Shown here piece by piece: positions 7,999 through 15,992 of a stretch of DNA of 37,286 bases; position 1 is the first letter of the stretch, and each line of letters begins with the position of its first letter. The position numbers and the translations under genes are program-made. Location of the stretch: NCBI GenBank assembly GCA_003599015.1, contig QZIK01000075.1, forward strand, positions 1 through 37,286. Direction: 5' to 3'. The notes beneath the pieces are model-generated. The model was given only the letters and a program-made list of their open reading frames with translations. It was not told the DNA's origin and searched no databases. Origin of the DNA: Desulfobacteraceae bacterium. Lineage in GTDB: Bacteria > Desulfobacterota > DSM-4660 > Desulfatiglandales > Desulfatiglandaceae.

Positions 7999-10362
7999 TC
8001 ACCTTCGCTTGTCTGTTATAAATATAAAGAAGATGATTAAATAACAGGAAGCTCCTGCCAATAACGCCTCATTAAAACCTTTACTTATTGCGATTACGAG
8101 CGTCAGAGCAGATCCCAACACAGACCCGGCACCGTTGATCCCCCACATCCAGGGGATATTGTTTGACATGCCTTTATCCTTCAGGATCCTTATTCCCATT
8201 GGAAATGGAAATCCCATCAAAAAGCTGAGAGGAAGCAATATGATAATCGAGATCAGAATTCGAATTGGCAGATCAAACCCCAGAAGCTTGTCGAATAGTA
8301 GGGGAAGAATAAAAACATAAACCATAGCTATTGACGTGATAAGGAATGAGATCATGCTCAGATTTTTTCCAATCTTATCAAAACAAAGACGGCCGCTCCA
8401 TAGACTGCCCAGACCCGCCCCTCCCAGGATGGAAAACAACAAGACCGCCAGGCATAGGACTGGATTTCCCAGAAAGAGTCCGAATCGCTGGATCAAAGAT
8501 ATTTCTATGACCATAAAACCTATTCCCAAAAATAAAAATAAAACAGCATGCCTTGTAATGTGCCAGAAGCGCACAGGGTCTGATCTTAGATTGTCAAAGA
8601 GGAACGGAACACATATCGCCAGCAGTGAAAAAATAGCGGAAATCCAGAAGACCAGTAGAACCGGCCTTGGAATTCCTATTTCAAATTTATAGAAAAAAGG
8701 GCTGTTGTCACTGACCGGCCTGATATCGTAACCTCTTTCGACGAGCATCTTGATGAATGCAGCCGGTCCTATTCGGCCGTTTGCCAGGGCCATCAATACA
8801 GGATTAAGCATGCCATCATTACTGATATGGGGAAAGTAAGAGGATTGCTTATCGTATCCCGATCGAACCATGGAAAGATATTCTTTCTGAATTGTCTCGA
8901 TATCAAATTGGGTCTTCTTTATTACCATGACAGGATATTCCTCTGCCCCCACAAGATAGATCTGCTTCATGGCCGCAACAGGATTGATCCCCTTCTGGTC
9001 TAAAGATGCCAGTGATATGGAAAGAAGCCTCAGGATTTCAGCGTCATTGTGTGCCACAACAATCAACCGCCCTTCGTCCGTGAGGTGATCCATGTAATCA
9101 CTGATTGATTCAACCGTGAACAGAAAGTTTTCCGAAAGCGCATACCCTTCTATGCTTCGACTTGTGTTCGTAACCGGAAGGCTGAACATGATGATGTCAT
9201 ACTTTTCACTTTTGCGCTTGAGAAAACTTCTACCCTCTGCTACAACTACATCAACATTAAAAGCCCCGGCATAAATCCCTCCATTAAAATGCGAATACTT
9301 GCGAACCATTTCCACCTGATCGCTGTTGATCTCAACTGCACTAATCCTTCGGACCCCTCCCATCAAAGCAATAAGTACATCTCTTCCTCCTCCTGGCCCA
9401 ATCAGGAGGGCATTATCTTTCTCTTCTTCTTTAAGATTTAGAAATGGAAAGTACCCGGGGAATTCATCCTTAAGACGATCGACAGTAAATCCTGGTGCAT
9501 TTACGTTTCCACTGAAACGATACATTGGGGAGCCGGCGGTTCCATCCACATAGATGTCCATCTGGTCGGGGAGATGTGCGTATTCCACCAAATCTGTCCT
9601 GCCGAAAGAGCTCCACCTGGTCTCAATGATTCTACCTTTGAAGGTAAAAAGGGCATCATAAATCTCTTTGACATGGTTTTTACCCACTGGAATCTCTAAA
9701 AGATTGCCGCAGAACAAATTGATTCCCAAAACAATCGAGAGAGCCGTAAGAACCACGGCAGATAAAATCCATTTCCTGCCTTTACCTGACTCACCGGAAA
9801 TCAGGATTAGGCAACCTGTGAACGCAAGGATACCAAAAATAAGGTGCACACGCAGACCTCCGAAGAGATCCAACAGTACTATAACGCCCAATGCTCCAAC
9901 CGCTGCCCCAATCAAATCCATCCCGTATATTCTGTTGCCGAGCGAAGAGAACCTCCGGTAGAGCTCCGCCAGAAGTCCCCCTGCAAAAAGAAAAGGGGCA
10001 ACCAAAAGGATCCCAAATACAGCGACTTTGACATGAGAATTTCCAATATATTCGACCAGAATGGTCAATGAAACGGAGAGAGGTACGGCCAGTGAATAAA
10101 GAAAACCCCAGTATATAAATCTATTCCGATGGATTATTAAAGAGGGTGTAATGAAGTGAACAATAATTCCTCCCATCCCCAAACCCAGCAGCGCCGAAGA
10201 AAGAACAACGAACACGTAGTGATACGACAGTAATACGGAGAGAAACCTTGACAGCGCTATCTCGAATCCGATGAGGCTAAAGGAGACAAGAAATACCGCC
10301 ACCATAAGAAGGCATTTATTCTGTTCGCAGGGAGAAGCGGGTTTCCCATCTTTCTTCCTCAT
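7999..10362 (-). CDS. Multi-spanning membrane protein with spermidine-synthase-like domain
   Basis: Three parts are visible, numbered from the ATG at 10362. A hydrophobic N-terminal block of about seven membrane segments (residues 18-215) comes first. A soluble Rossmann domain follows, with GPGGGRDV (322-329) and AVEIN (about 342-346), resembling aminopropyltransferase or SAM-binding motifs. A second membrane block begins near residue 560. The stretch where spermidine synthases carry the D-x-x-D-P active-site loop reads MFSLPVTNT, so the usual catalytic aspartates are missing and classical polyamine synthesis is doubtful. The frame extends to a TTG at 10437, but the ATG at 10362 has GAGG 8 nt upstream and is preferred. 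It stands alone and is convergent with the tRNA gene. The true reaction and substrate are unknown. Confidence 0.82.
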   Translation of the reverse strand: MRKKDGKPASPCEQNKCLLMVAVFLVSFSLIGFEIALSRFLSVLLSYHYVFVVLSSALLGLGMGGIIVHFITPSLIIHRNRFIYWGFLYSLAVPLSVSLTILVEYIGNSHVKVAVFGILLVAPFLFAGGLLAELYRRFSSLGNRIYGMDLIGAAVGALGVIVLLDLFGGLRVHLIFGILAFTGCLILISGESGKGRKWILSAVVLTALSIVLGINLFCGNLLEIPVGKNHVKEIYDALFTFKGRIIETRWSSFGRTDLVEYAHLPDQMDIYVDGTAGSPMYRFSGNVNAPGFTVDRLKDEFPGYFPFLNLKEEEKDNALLIGPGGGRDVLIALMGGVRRISAVEINSDQVEMVRKYSHFNGGIYAGAFNVDVVVAEGRSFLKRKSEKYDIIMFSLPVTNTSRSIEGYALSENFLFTVESISDYMDHLTDEGRLIVVAHNDAEILRLLSISLASLDQKGINPVAAMKQIYLVGAEEYPVMVIKKTQFDIETIQKEYLSMVRSGYDKQSSYFPHISNDGMLNPVLMALANGRIGPAAFIKMLVERGYDIRPVSDNSPFFYKFEIGIPRPVLLVFWISAIFSLLAICVPFLFDNLRSDPVRFWHITRHAVLFLFLGIGFMVIEISLIQRFGLFLGNPVLCLAVLLFSILGGAGLGSLWSGRLCFDKIGKNLSMISFLITSIAMVYVFILPLLFDKLLGFDLPIRILISIIILLPLSFLMGFPFPMGIRILKDKGMSNNIPWMWGINGAGSVLGSALTLVIAISKGFNEALLAGASCYLIIFFIFITDKRR

Positions 10363-10706
10363 CCTCTGTTCCTCAGGAATGGTCCTTGCTAATTGAAACC
10401 GTGCAGCTTGTTTCAAGAAAAGCCTGAGTCGCTGCAAAAAAACTCTATTCCAGCATGCTACCGCTATATAGGGGTTGGATAGATATAATCTTTTTTCCCG
10501 GGTGAGGGCTGAAATTCCAAAAGCCTCTTGGCAGCCCAGCGGCAGATAATAAGAGCCGTCTTTTTGGAAAAAGGATTCTAAGGAGTGCTACATGTCGTGT
10601 CAAGGACATAGGCAATCTTAAAGACAGAGGATTCCGGGCAAACCTTGAGATTCTGCAACGTTAAGTAAATCAACGCCGAATGGGCAATCTCTTTTGTATT
10701 TCCCTC

Positions 10707-10735
10707 TTGACCTGTCTGAAACAGTGCCATATAAG
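10707..10735 (+). promoter_or_regulatory. Strong sigma-70-type promoter of a predicted small RNA
   Basis: TTGACC (10707-10712), exactly 17 bp, then TATAAG (10730-10735): five of six matches at each box with ideal spacing. The predicted start is near 10742. No ORF of meaningful length follows before the terminator at 10850. Confidence 0.6.
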
Positions 10736-10741
10736 GAGAGA

Positions 10742-10850
10742 CACGGAAATCAGTAGGTAATCATTAAGTTGACCTGAGGCTGCTTCGGATCTCAGCTGGA
10801 AGTCGGTGGTTAAGCCAGCAAAGCGGAGCCTTAAAAGAGGCTGCGTTTTT
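10742..10850 (+). ncRNA. Predicted small RNA of about 110 nt (novel, unassigned)
   Basis: The stretch is bounded by a near-consensus promoter (10707-10735) and a good intrinsic terminator (10820-10850), and has no credible ORF. Three consecutive hairpins can be drawn. The first is CTGAG (10774-10778) with CTCAG (10791-10795), capped by a CTTCGG tetraloop element. The second is GCTGG (10795-10799) with CCAGC (10815-10819), which competes with the first for one base. The third is the terminator stem. Single-stranded-looking GGA triplets occur several times, a feature of CsrA/RsmA-binding RNAs, but too few to claim that class. It could instead be an attenuated leader of the TRAP operon 450 bp downstream. 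It matches no RNA family I can recognise. Confidence 0.45.
10820..10850 (+). terminator. Intrinsic terminator of the predicted small RNA
   Basis: The arm AAAGCGGAGCCT (10820-10831) pairs with AGGCTGCGTTTT (10838-10849) around a 6-nt loop, with one G-G mismatch and one G-U pair, and runs into five Ts. No annotated gene precedes it on this strand. Confidence 0.65.
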
Positions 10851-11298
10851 CCTTTCCACTGCGAAAGACCGTCTCCATGGAAAAAAAGGTTACAGATTTC
10901 TTCGTTGCACCAGCCGGAATTCTCACGCCCCGTGAGGCTTATTTATTAATAAATTTAATTTCCTTGATAAAATATATAAGCGACCTGGAAAAGAAGCCCA
11001 GATTGATCCTTTCCAAGACTCTCTGCATTTTTCAAAACTCAAATTATTTGTCTTCATTTGTAAGGTTAAATAAAAATCTATCATATAAAAATCAAATAAT
11101 TTTATTTAAACTAATTATATATCTTTTCTGTCTAATAAAGGTTTAAAAAATCTATAATTATTTATTTAATATCAATAATTATAAAATAAGTATATCTAGC
11201 ATTATTCAAAGTTGATGGGTCACTAGAAGGGAGGTGGGAAAAGGTAACGGATGGAGGCATCTGGAAAGGCGTTCAAACTCTTTTTTTAGGAGGCAAGA

Positions 11299-12537
11299 AT
11301 GATGAAAAGTAGATCTTTGATGTCCATTATGATGTTTGTGCTGGTGGCTGTTATAGCCATAATGAGTTTGGCGGCCCCCATACAGGCTGCAGAAAAATGG
11401 AGATACCAGAGCATGTGGGTTCCCTCCATTACCCTGTGGAGGGGTGACAAGTACTTTGGCGACCTCATGAATGTACTGGCTCAAGGTGAACTCGAGATCA
11501 AGTACTTCCCTGGGGGTACACTCATTACGAGATCTGATGAAATATTTGATGCAGTAGCAAAGGGAACCCTGGACATGTCAACGGACTGGCCGAGCTACTG
11601 GGAGGGCAAAAACACAGCCTTCGGCCTTATCACGTCAACCCCGGTCTGGTTCACTCCCGCTGACTATCTGATCTGGTTCTGGCAGGCAGGCGGTCTGGAA
11701 TTAGCCCAAGAGCTTTATGCCAAATATGGAATTGTCTGGTTTCCTCATTCGGTCACAGGACCCGAATCAGGCCAGCGATCTAATAAAGCCATAAAGACAG
11801 GCGATGATTACAAGGGCGTGAAGATGAGACAATGCGGTCGCGTGCAGGCAAAGATCCTTAAAGACCTTGGAGGTGCAGCAATCTTCATGCCTGGTTCGGA
11901 AATTTACCTGGCTCTTTCAAGGGGCACAATTGACGCAGGGGAGTTCTCAGTGCCTGAATGTGATTGGGCCATGGGATTCCAAGAAGTAACAAAGTTCTGG
12001 GTTCTTCCGGGATGGCATCAGCCAGGTCCGGTATCCGGAATTATGGTGAGCAAGAAATCCTGGGACAAACTGTCCGACAGGGTAAAATTTATTTTCAAAG
12101 AAGCTGCCATGAGTACGATGTTGTGGAGCTGGACCTACTTTGAATACAGCGCCGGCGAATATACGAAAAAGTTCAAAGAAAAAGGCACCGTGTTGACCCA
12201 TCTGGAAAAAGCTACCCTCGACAAAATACATGAATACGCTTATAAATACTTACTTGAAGATGCCGAAGCAAACCCTGACCATGCAAAAATAGCTTTTTCA
12301 CAGGCTAAATTTTTTAAAGATATTGACGAATGGCGCACCATACAGCAGCCCTTTACTTGGGGCCGCACCCCTCCAAAGATTGACGACCTTTACTCCAAGC
12401 TGGAGGCTATCGCCAAAAAGCACAATGTCTACGATTCGGTCATAGCCCTTGAAAGATCAGTTAGACAAAGAATGGAAAAGCAGGAGTTCTGGAAACCGGG
12501 GACACCTTACGTCGAAAATCCCGTTACACCTAAATAA
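11299..12537 (+). CDS. dctP: TRAP transporter solute-binding protein, DctP family
   Basis: Periplasmic receptor of a tripartite ATP-independent importer, capturing a carboxylate ligand and delivering it to DctQM. Residues 1-30 are a classic signal peptide ending PIQA before AEKW. The family pattern is clear: EIKYFPGGTL (66-75), EIFDAVAKGTLDM, GVKMRQCG with the carboxylate-binding arginine R177, EIYLALSRGTIDAGE, and the FPV-type helix after it. Its 412 residues exceed the usual 330, with an extra C-terminal segment (WGRTPP to the end). AGGAGG at 11289-11294 fixes the start at 11299 or the adjacent ATG. It is the first gene of dctPQM. The ligand cannot be read; a 2-oxo acid or other organic acid is typical of this branch. 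Confidence 0.93.
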   Translation: MMKSRSLMSIMMFVLVAVIAIMSLAAPIQAAEKWRYQSMWVPSITLWRGDKYFGDLMNVLAQGELEIKYFPGGTLITRSDEIFDAVAKGTLDMSTDWPSYWEGKNTAFGLITSTPVWFTPADYLIWFWQAGGLELAQELYAKYGIVWFPHSVTGPESGQRSNKAIKTGDDYKGVKMRQCGRVQAKILKDLGGAAIFMPGSEIYLALSRGTIDAGEFSVPECDWAMGFQEVTKFWVLPGWHQPGPVSGIMVSKKSWDKLSDRVKFIFKEAAMSTMLWSWTYFEYSAGEYTKKFKEKGTVLTHLEKATLDKIHEYAYKYLLEDAEANPDHAKIAFSQAKFFKDIDEWRTIQQPFTWGRTPPKIDDLYSKLEAIAKKHNVYDSVIALERSVRQRMEKQEFWKPGTPYVENPVTPK

Positions 12538-12554
12538 CTCAAGCCTTGATCAAA

Positions 12555-12580
12555 CCCGGAAGGCATAACCGCCTTCCGGG
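12555..12580. promoter_or_regulatory. Intercistronic hairpin between dctP and dctQ
   Basis: A perfect 10-bp stem CCCGGAAGGC/GCCTTCCGGG with loop ATAACC. No T-run follows, so it is more likely an mRNA-stabilising or processing hairpin that keeps dctP transcript more abundant than dctQM than a terminator. Confidence 0.75.
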
Positions 12581-12603
12581 AATCTCATGGAGTGGAGGTA
12601 AGA

Positions 12604-13116
12604 GTGGAAAAAATAAGGAAACTTATAGCCGGAATCGACAGTCTATCCGAGTGGTGCGGAAAGATCTCCAGCTGGTTCATTGTAGCCATCATCGGCCTGT
12701 CCCTCTTTGAGGTATTTACAAGAAGAATCCTTGGCAAGCCAACTATATGGACACATGAAACCTTGAGCTATTTTTTCTGTGCCTCGATATTGCTTACAAT
12801 GGCATACACCCTGCGACACAGGCAACACGTCTCTGTAGATATTGTTTATGCTAGGCTTAAGCCGAGGACAAAAGCGGCACTTGATGCAATAACTTTCATT
12901 GTTTTTATGGGTTTCTTTTCCTTTATTTTCTTATGGAAAGGAATCATATTTGCTGCTACCTCCTGGGCCATGTGGGAGAGGACTCCAAGCGCATTCAACT
13001 TTTATGTTTTTCCGGCAAAGACTCTACTTCCAATGGGTGCATTTCTTCTGTTAATGCAAGGATTGTCGGACTTTATCAAAAACATCATCTTTCTAGTCAA
13101 GGGAGAACAGTTATGA
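12604..13116 (+). CDS. dctQ: TRAP transporter small membrane subunit, DctQ
   Basis: A 170-residue, four-helix membrane protein of the DctQ family: WFIVAIIGLSLFEVFTRRILGKPTIWTHE, then YFFCASILLTMAYTLRHRQHVSVDI, followed by two further helices. The FEVFTRR...W..E and RHxxHVxVD patterns are typical. DctQ couples the DctP receptor to the DctM translocator in the inner membrane. The frame is open from a GTG at 12592, but the GTG at 12604 has GGAGG 5 nt upstream and is preferred. It overlaps dctM by 4 bp (ATGA), indicating coupled translation and fixed stoichiometry. Confidence 0.9.
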   Translation: MEKIRKLIAGIDSLSEWCGKISSWFIVAIIGLSLFEVFTRRILGKPTIWTHETLSYFFCASILLTMAYTLRHRQHVSVDIVYARLKPRTKAALDAITFIVFMGFFSFIFLWKGIIFAATSWAMWERTPSAFNFYVFPAKTLLPMGAFLLLMQGLSDFIKNIIFLVKGEQL

Positions 13117-14447
13117 TTGAGATGTCTCCTGAGATTGTCACTGTCCTTATGTTTGCCGGAGTCCTGACAGGGCTGGCACTGGGGCATCCAGTAGCCTTTA
13201 TCCTGGCTGGACTGGCAACTATTTTTGCTCTAATCGGTTGGGGCACAGACGGCTGGTATATGTTCCTGGGAAGAACCTTTGATTCAACAACCAACAATAT
13301 CCTTATCGCCATTCCTAATTTTGTTCTCATGGCGACATTGCTTGGAAAGTCCGGTATCGCCGACAGATTGTTCAGATCCATAATGTACCTCCTTGGCCCA
13401 TTAAATGGAGCCATTGCTCTGGCAGTCATCGTATGGTGTGCTATTGAGGCGGCCTGTACGGGAGTCATAGGAGCAAGCGTGGTCAGCATGAGTATTTTGG
13501 CTATTCCTGTTCTGCTGAAACATGGCTATGATAAATATCTGTCCTGCGGATCCATTGCCGCCGGAGGGACTTTGAGTATTCTTATACCGCCTAGTATTAT
13601 GCTGGTAATGATGGCAGACCAGGGGGGCGTATCTGTAGGCAAGCTCTTTGCTGGCGCCTTTGGACCTGGCGTTTTGCTGTCTGTCCTTTTTTTCCTTTAT
13701 ATTATAGTTCTTACAATAATTCATCCAGAAAAGGGCCCTGCGCTTCCCCTTGAGGAAAGGAGGGCCCTGTCTGTATGGGAAAAGGCCAGGTACATTCTGT
13801 TAAATATGGTCCCAACGGCTATACTTATCATCGGGGTACTTGGCTCCATATGGACAGGAGTTGCAACGGCTACAGAGGCATCTGGCATGGGAGCTTTTTT
13901 GGCCCTTATCTTGATGATTGTCTATGGGGAATTCAGCTGGAAGGCATTTGCAGAGTGTGTCTGGTCGGCAGCAAGAACCAACTGCATGGTCATGACGATA
14001 ATTGTGGGGGCAACTGTCTTTACGGGAGTGTTCCTTGGATTGGGATGCGGTCAGGTAGTAACCGATATCATAAGAGCATTCGGAGTGCTGGGCAAATGGG
14101 GAATGCTGGGCATAATGATGTTCATCGTCTTCGTCCTTGGTTTTATGATTGACTGGATCGCGATTATTTACATTACTTTTCCAATCTTTCTGCCGATTGC
14201 CAAAGAACTGGGGTTTGACATGACCTGGTTCATCGTTTTGCTAGCAGTAAACCTCCAGACTTCATTTCTAACCCCTCCCTTCGGCTATGCTTTATTCTAT
14301 CTGCAGGCCACTGTTCCACCTGAAATCGTGCTCAAGGACATTTATAAGTCAATAATTCCCTTTATTATTATACAATTGATAGGGATGGCTTGCTGTCTTT
14401 TGTTTCCTGCACTGGTGACGTATCTGCCAAGTGTAATCATCAGGTAG
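13113..14447 (+). CDS. dctM: TRAP transporter large permease subunit, DctM
   Basis: A 444-residue polytopic protein of the ion-coupled translocator family. The DctM signatures are present: GHPVAFILAGLA near the N-terminus, the IPNFVLMATLLGKSGIADRLF segment, AGGTLSILIPPSIMLV, and the C-terminal FLTPPFGYALFYL re-entrant-type motif. About 12 membrane segments are visible. The open frame extends upstream to 12933, but the ATG at 13113 matches the family N-terminus (MIEMSPEIVTVLMF) and overlaps the dctQ stop by 4 bp, so the longer start is rejected. It drives sodium-coupled uptake with DctP and DctQ. No terminator was seen after it, so DUF362 may be co-transcribed. Confidence 0.94.
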   Translation: MIEMSPEIVTVLMFAGVLTGLALGHPVAFILAGLATIFALIGWGTDGWYMFLGRTFDSTTNNILIAIPNFVLMATLLGKSGIADRLFRSIMYLLGPLNGAIALAVIVWCAIEAACTGVIGASVVSMSILAIPVLLKHGYDKYLSCGSIAAGGTLSILIPPSIMLVMMADQGGVSVGKLFAGAFGPGVLLSVLFFLYIIVLTIIHPEKGPALPLEERRALSVWEKARYILLNMVPTAILIIGVLGSIWTGVATATEASGMGAFLALILMIVYGEFSWKAFAECVWSAARTNCMVMTIIVGATVFTGVFLGLGCGQVVTDIIRAFGVLGKWGMLGIMMFIVFVLGFMIDWIAIIYITFPIFLPIAKELGFDMTWFIVLLAVNLQTSFLTPPFGYALFYLQATVPPEIVLKDIYKSIIPFIIIQLIGMACCLLFPALVTYLPSVIIR

Positions 14448-14569
14448 GCTATAGAGATGATTTTACAATTTGCTTTGCTTAAAATTTGACGGCATGATTG
14501 ATTTACTGATAAATATTTTGAAAGTGCCCGGGTACCGGATATTCAGTTTAAAACTCCACCCAGAGCACA

Positions 14570-14586
14570 GAGGCAGAGACTGCCTC
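14570..14586. promoter_or_regulatory. Short hairpin just upstream of the DUF362 ribosome site
   Basis: A perfect 7-bp stem GAGGCAG/CTGCCTC with a 3-nt AGA loop, ending 8 nt before GGAGGT (14595-14600). It could be a processing or translation-control hairpin in the 160-bp gap after dctM. Confidence 0.45.
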
Positions 14587-14609
14587 ATTAAATCGGAGGT
14601 GCAGACAAA

Positions 14610-15935
14610 ATGAAAGAGTCTAAAATATGGTTCATGGATGCCAGGGCCAAACGTTTCCTGGAATCAACAGCCATAAAAGGCCGTCAGATTCTTGAGCATT
14701 CAGGCTGGCTGGACAATCTCTCTGCGGGAGATATAGTTGCTGTAAAAACCCACATGGGAGAGGCGTACAATGTTGGATATCTTAGGCCGATTATTGTGCG
14801 CACACTTGTTGAGGCTCTTAAGGATCGGGGATGCAGGCCCTTTGTAACGGACACCACAACTATGCCATATCATCCCTGGATAAGCAGAACCCTTGCCATT
14901 GACCATCTGGAGACGGCAAACAAAAACGGATTCAACCATGGGACCATGGACTGCCCTGTAGTCATAGCGGACGGCTGGCTGGGTACCGACGACGTGATAG
15001 TAGATCTCCAGGGCAGGGGAAGCTATCTCAACAAACAGTTCGTGGCAAGAGCCATTGCTGATGCTGATGCAGTGCTGTCGGTAGCTCACTTCAAGGGACA
15101 TCCTGCCGGAGGATATGGAGCTGCAATAAAAAACATCGGCGTGGGGTGCGCAAGCAAGAGAGGAAAAATGAACCTCCACGGAGCCCTGGCAGGTGATAAG
15201 CCCGTCATTGATACATCCCTCTGCCCCGGAAAGGATTGCCAATGGTGGCAGGTCTGCCAGGACTGCTGTCCGGAGGGAGCCATAAAGGTCCTGGAACGCG
15301 GCATTGAGATAGATCAGGAATCGTGTGTTTACTGTTTTGCCTGTGCAAATCTCTGTGTGAATATGGCAGGGGTTAAGGGAATACAGCGCTTTGATCATCT
15401 GCCTGCCCTCGGAAGAAGAATCGCCGATTCCGCTCTGGCTGTGACCATGACCAAGGATCCGGGCAGGATGTTTTTCATGAACTACGCCATGGATATTACC
15501 CCCTGCTGCGACTGTTACGGATGGACAGACACCCCTTTTGTCAACGGCTTGGGAATCCTGGCCTCATACGACCCCGTAGCCGTGGACAAGGCGTGCATAG
15601 ACATGATGAATAAGGCACCAGGACTGATCAACTCCGAGGCAGAGGAATACGGAGCCCTTGACCCTGGCGCAAAAAAGCTCAACATAATCAAAGGAAAAGA
15701 CATAGAGGCACAGGTCTACGGTGGAGTAGAAAACGGTCTGGGCGTAACAGACTACACAATCGAGGAGGTACCCCTTGATCGAAGTCAGGCTACAATTGCA
15801 AGGTATTATCCGTATGTAAGGGCAAGAAAGCTAAAACCCATGTATGCCAGGAGCCATCCCCTTGCGGGAATCGACACTGCATCCTTCGGCAGGCCTACGG
15901 AAGGGGTAACCACGCCGCGCCATCCAAAAAAGTAG
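14610..15935 (+). CDS. DUF362 family iron-sulfur protein
   Basis: A 441-residue cytoplasmic protein with no signal peptide. The DUF362 core is seen in VAVKTHMGE (43-51), FVTDTTTMPY, SVAHFKGHPAGGYGAAIKNIGVG (157-179), the KMNLHG motif, and ILASYDPVAVDKACID. A ferredoxin-like insert at 205-250 holds one canonical cluster site CxxCxxCxxxC (C239, C242, C245, C249) and an irregular second set (C205, C210, C216, C219, C220) ending CPEGAI, so one or two [4Fe-4S] clusters are likely. The biochemical role of DUF362 is not established to my knowledge. A GGAGGT ribosome site precedes the ATG. Its position 162 bp after dctM suggests that it acts on, or is expressed with, the imported solute (inference). 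Confidence 0.88.
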   Translation: MKESKIWFMDARAKRFLESTAIKGRQILEHSGWLDNLSAGDIVAVKTHMGEAYNVGYLRPIIVRTLVEALKDRGCRPFVTDTTTMPYHPWISRTLAIDHLETANKNGFNHGTMDCPVVIADGWLGTDDVIVDLQGRGSYLNKQFVARAIADADAVLSVAHFKGHPAGGYGAAIKNIGVGCASKRGKMNLHGALAGDKPVIDTSLCPGKDCQWWQVCQDCCPEGAIKVLERGIEIDQESCVYCFACANLCVNMAGVKGIQRFDHLPALGRRIADSALAVTMTKDPGRMFFMNYAMDITPCCDCYGWTDTPFVNGLGILASYDPVAVDKACIDMMNKAPGLINSEAEEYGALDPGAKKLNIIKGKDIEAQVYGGVENGLGVTDYTIEEVPLDRSQATIARYYPYVRARKLKPMYARSHPLAGIDTASFGRPTEGVTTPRHPKK

Positions 15936-15950
15936 GCCTTTTCACCGATA

Positions 15951-15975
15951 AAAGCCCCCCGCCCGGGGGGCCTTT
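15951..15975. terminator. Bidirectional intrinsic terminator between DUF362 and rlmD
   Basis: A GCCCCCC/GGGGGGC stem (15954-15960 with 15965-15971) with loop GCCC is flanked by AAA on the left and TTT on the right. It can serve both convergent genes, although the T-tracts are short. Confidence 0.75.
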
Positions 15976-15992
15976 AGATTTACCGCTTCCTT

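Larger units (their letters stand above)
10363..11298. other. Long non-coding stretch between the membrane-protein gene and the TRAP operon
   Basis: About 935 bp without a gene I can support. It holds the small-RNA unit (10707-10850), a short perfect hairpin CTCACG-CCC-CGTGAG (10922-10936), and a block of very AT-rich DNA (about 10938-11210) full of A/T runs that may contain the TRAP promoter. An 89-codon frame at 10877-11146 is an AT-rich chance ORF with no ribosome site. I found no gene remnant or transposase fragment. Confidence 0.6.

Noticed and set aside
10592-10621. Nine-codon frame with AAGGAG upstream (possible leader peptide)
   Set aside because: It lies upstream of the small-RNA promoter, has no paired terminator and no residue bias typical of leader peptides.
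10742-10850. 6S RNA or CsrB/RsmZ-type RNA
   Set aside because: Too short and without the long bubble-containing rod of 6S; GGA triplets are too few and not regularly placed in hairpin loops.
10877-11146. 89-codon plus-strand frame
   Set aside because: Extremely AT-rich, no ribosome site, runs through low-complexity DNA, and the product has no recognisable pattern.
12933-13112. Upstream extension of dctM
   Set aside because: It would overlap almost 200 bp of dctQ and the product does not match the DctM N-terminus; ATG 13113 does.
14700-15398. 232-codon minus-strand frame opposite DUF362
   Set aside because: The plus-strand reading has clear DUF362 and ferredoxin motifs; the antisense product is featureless.
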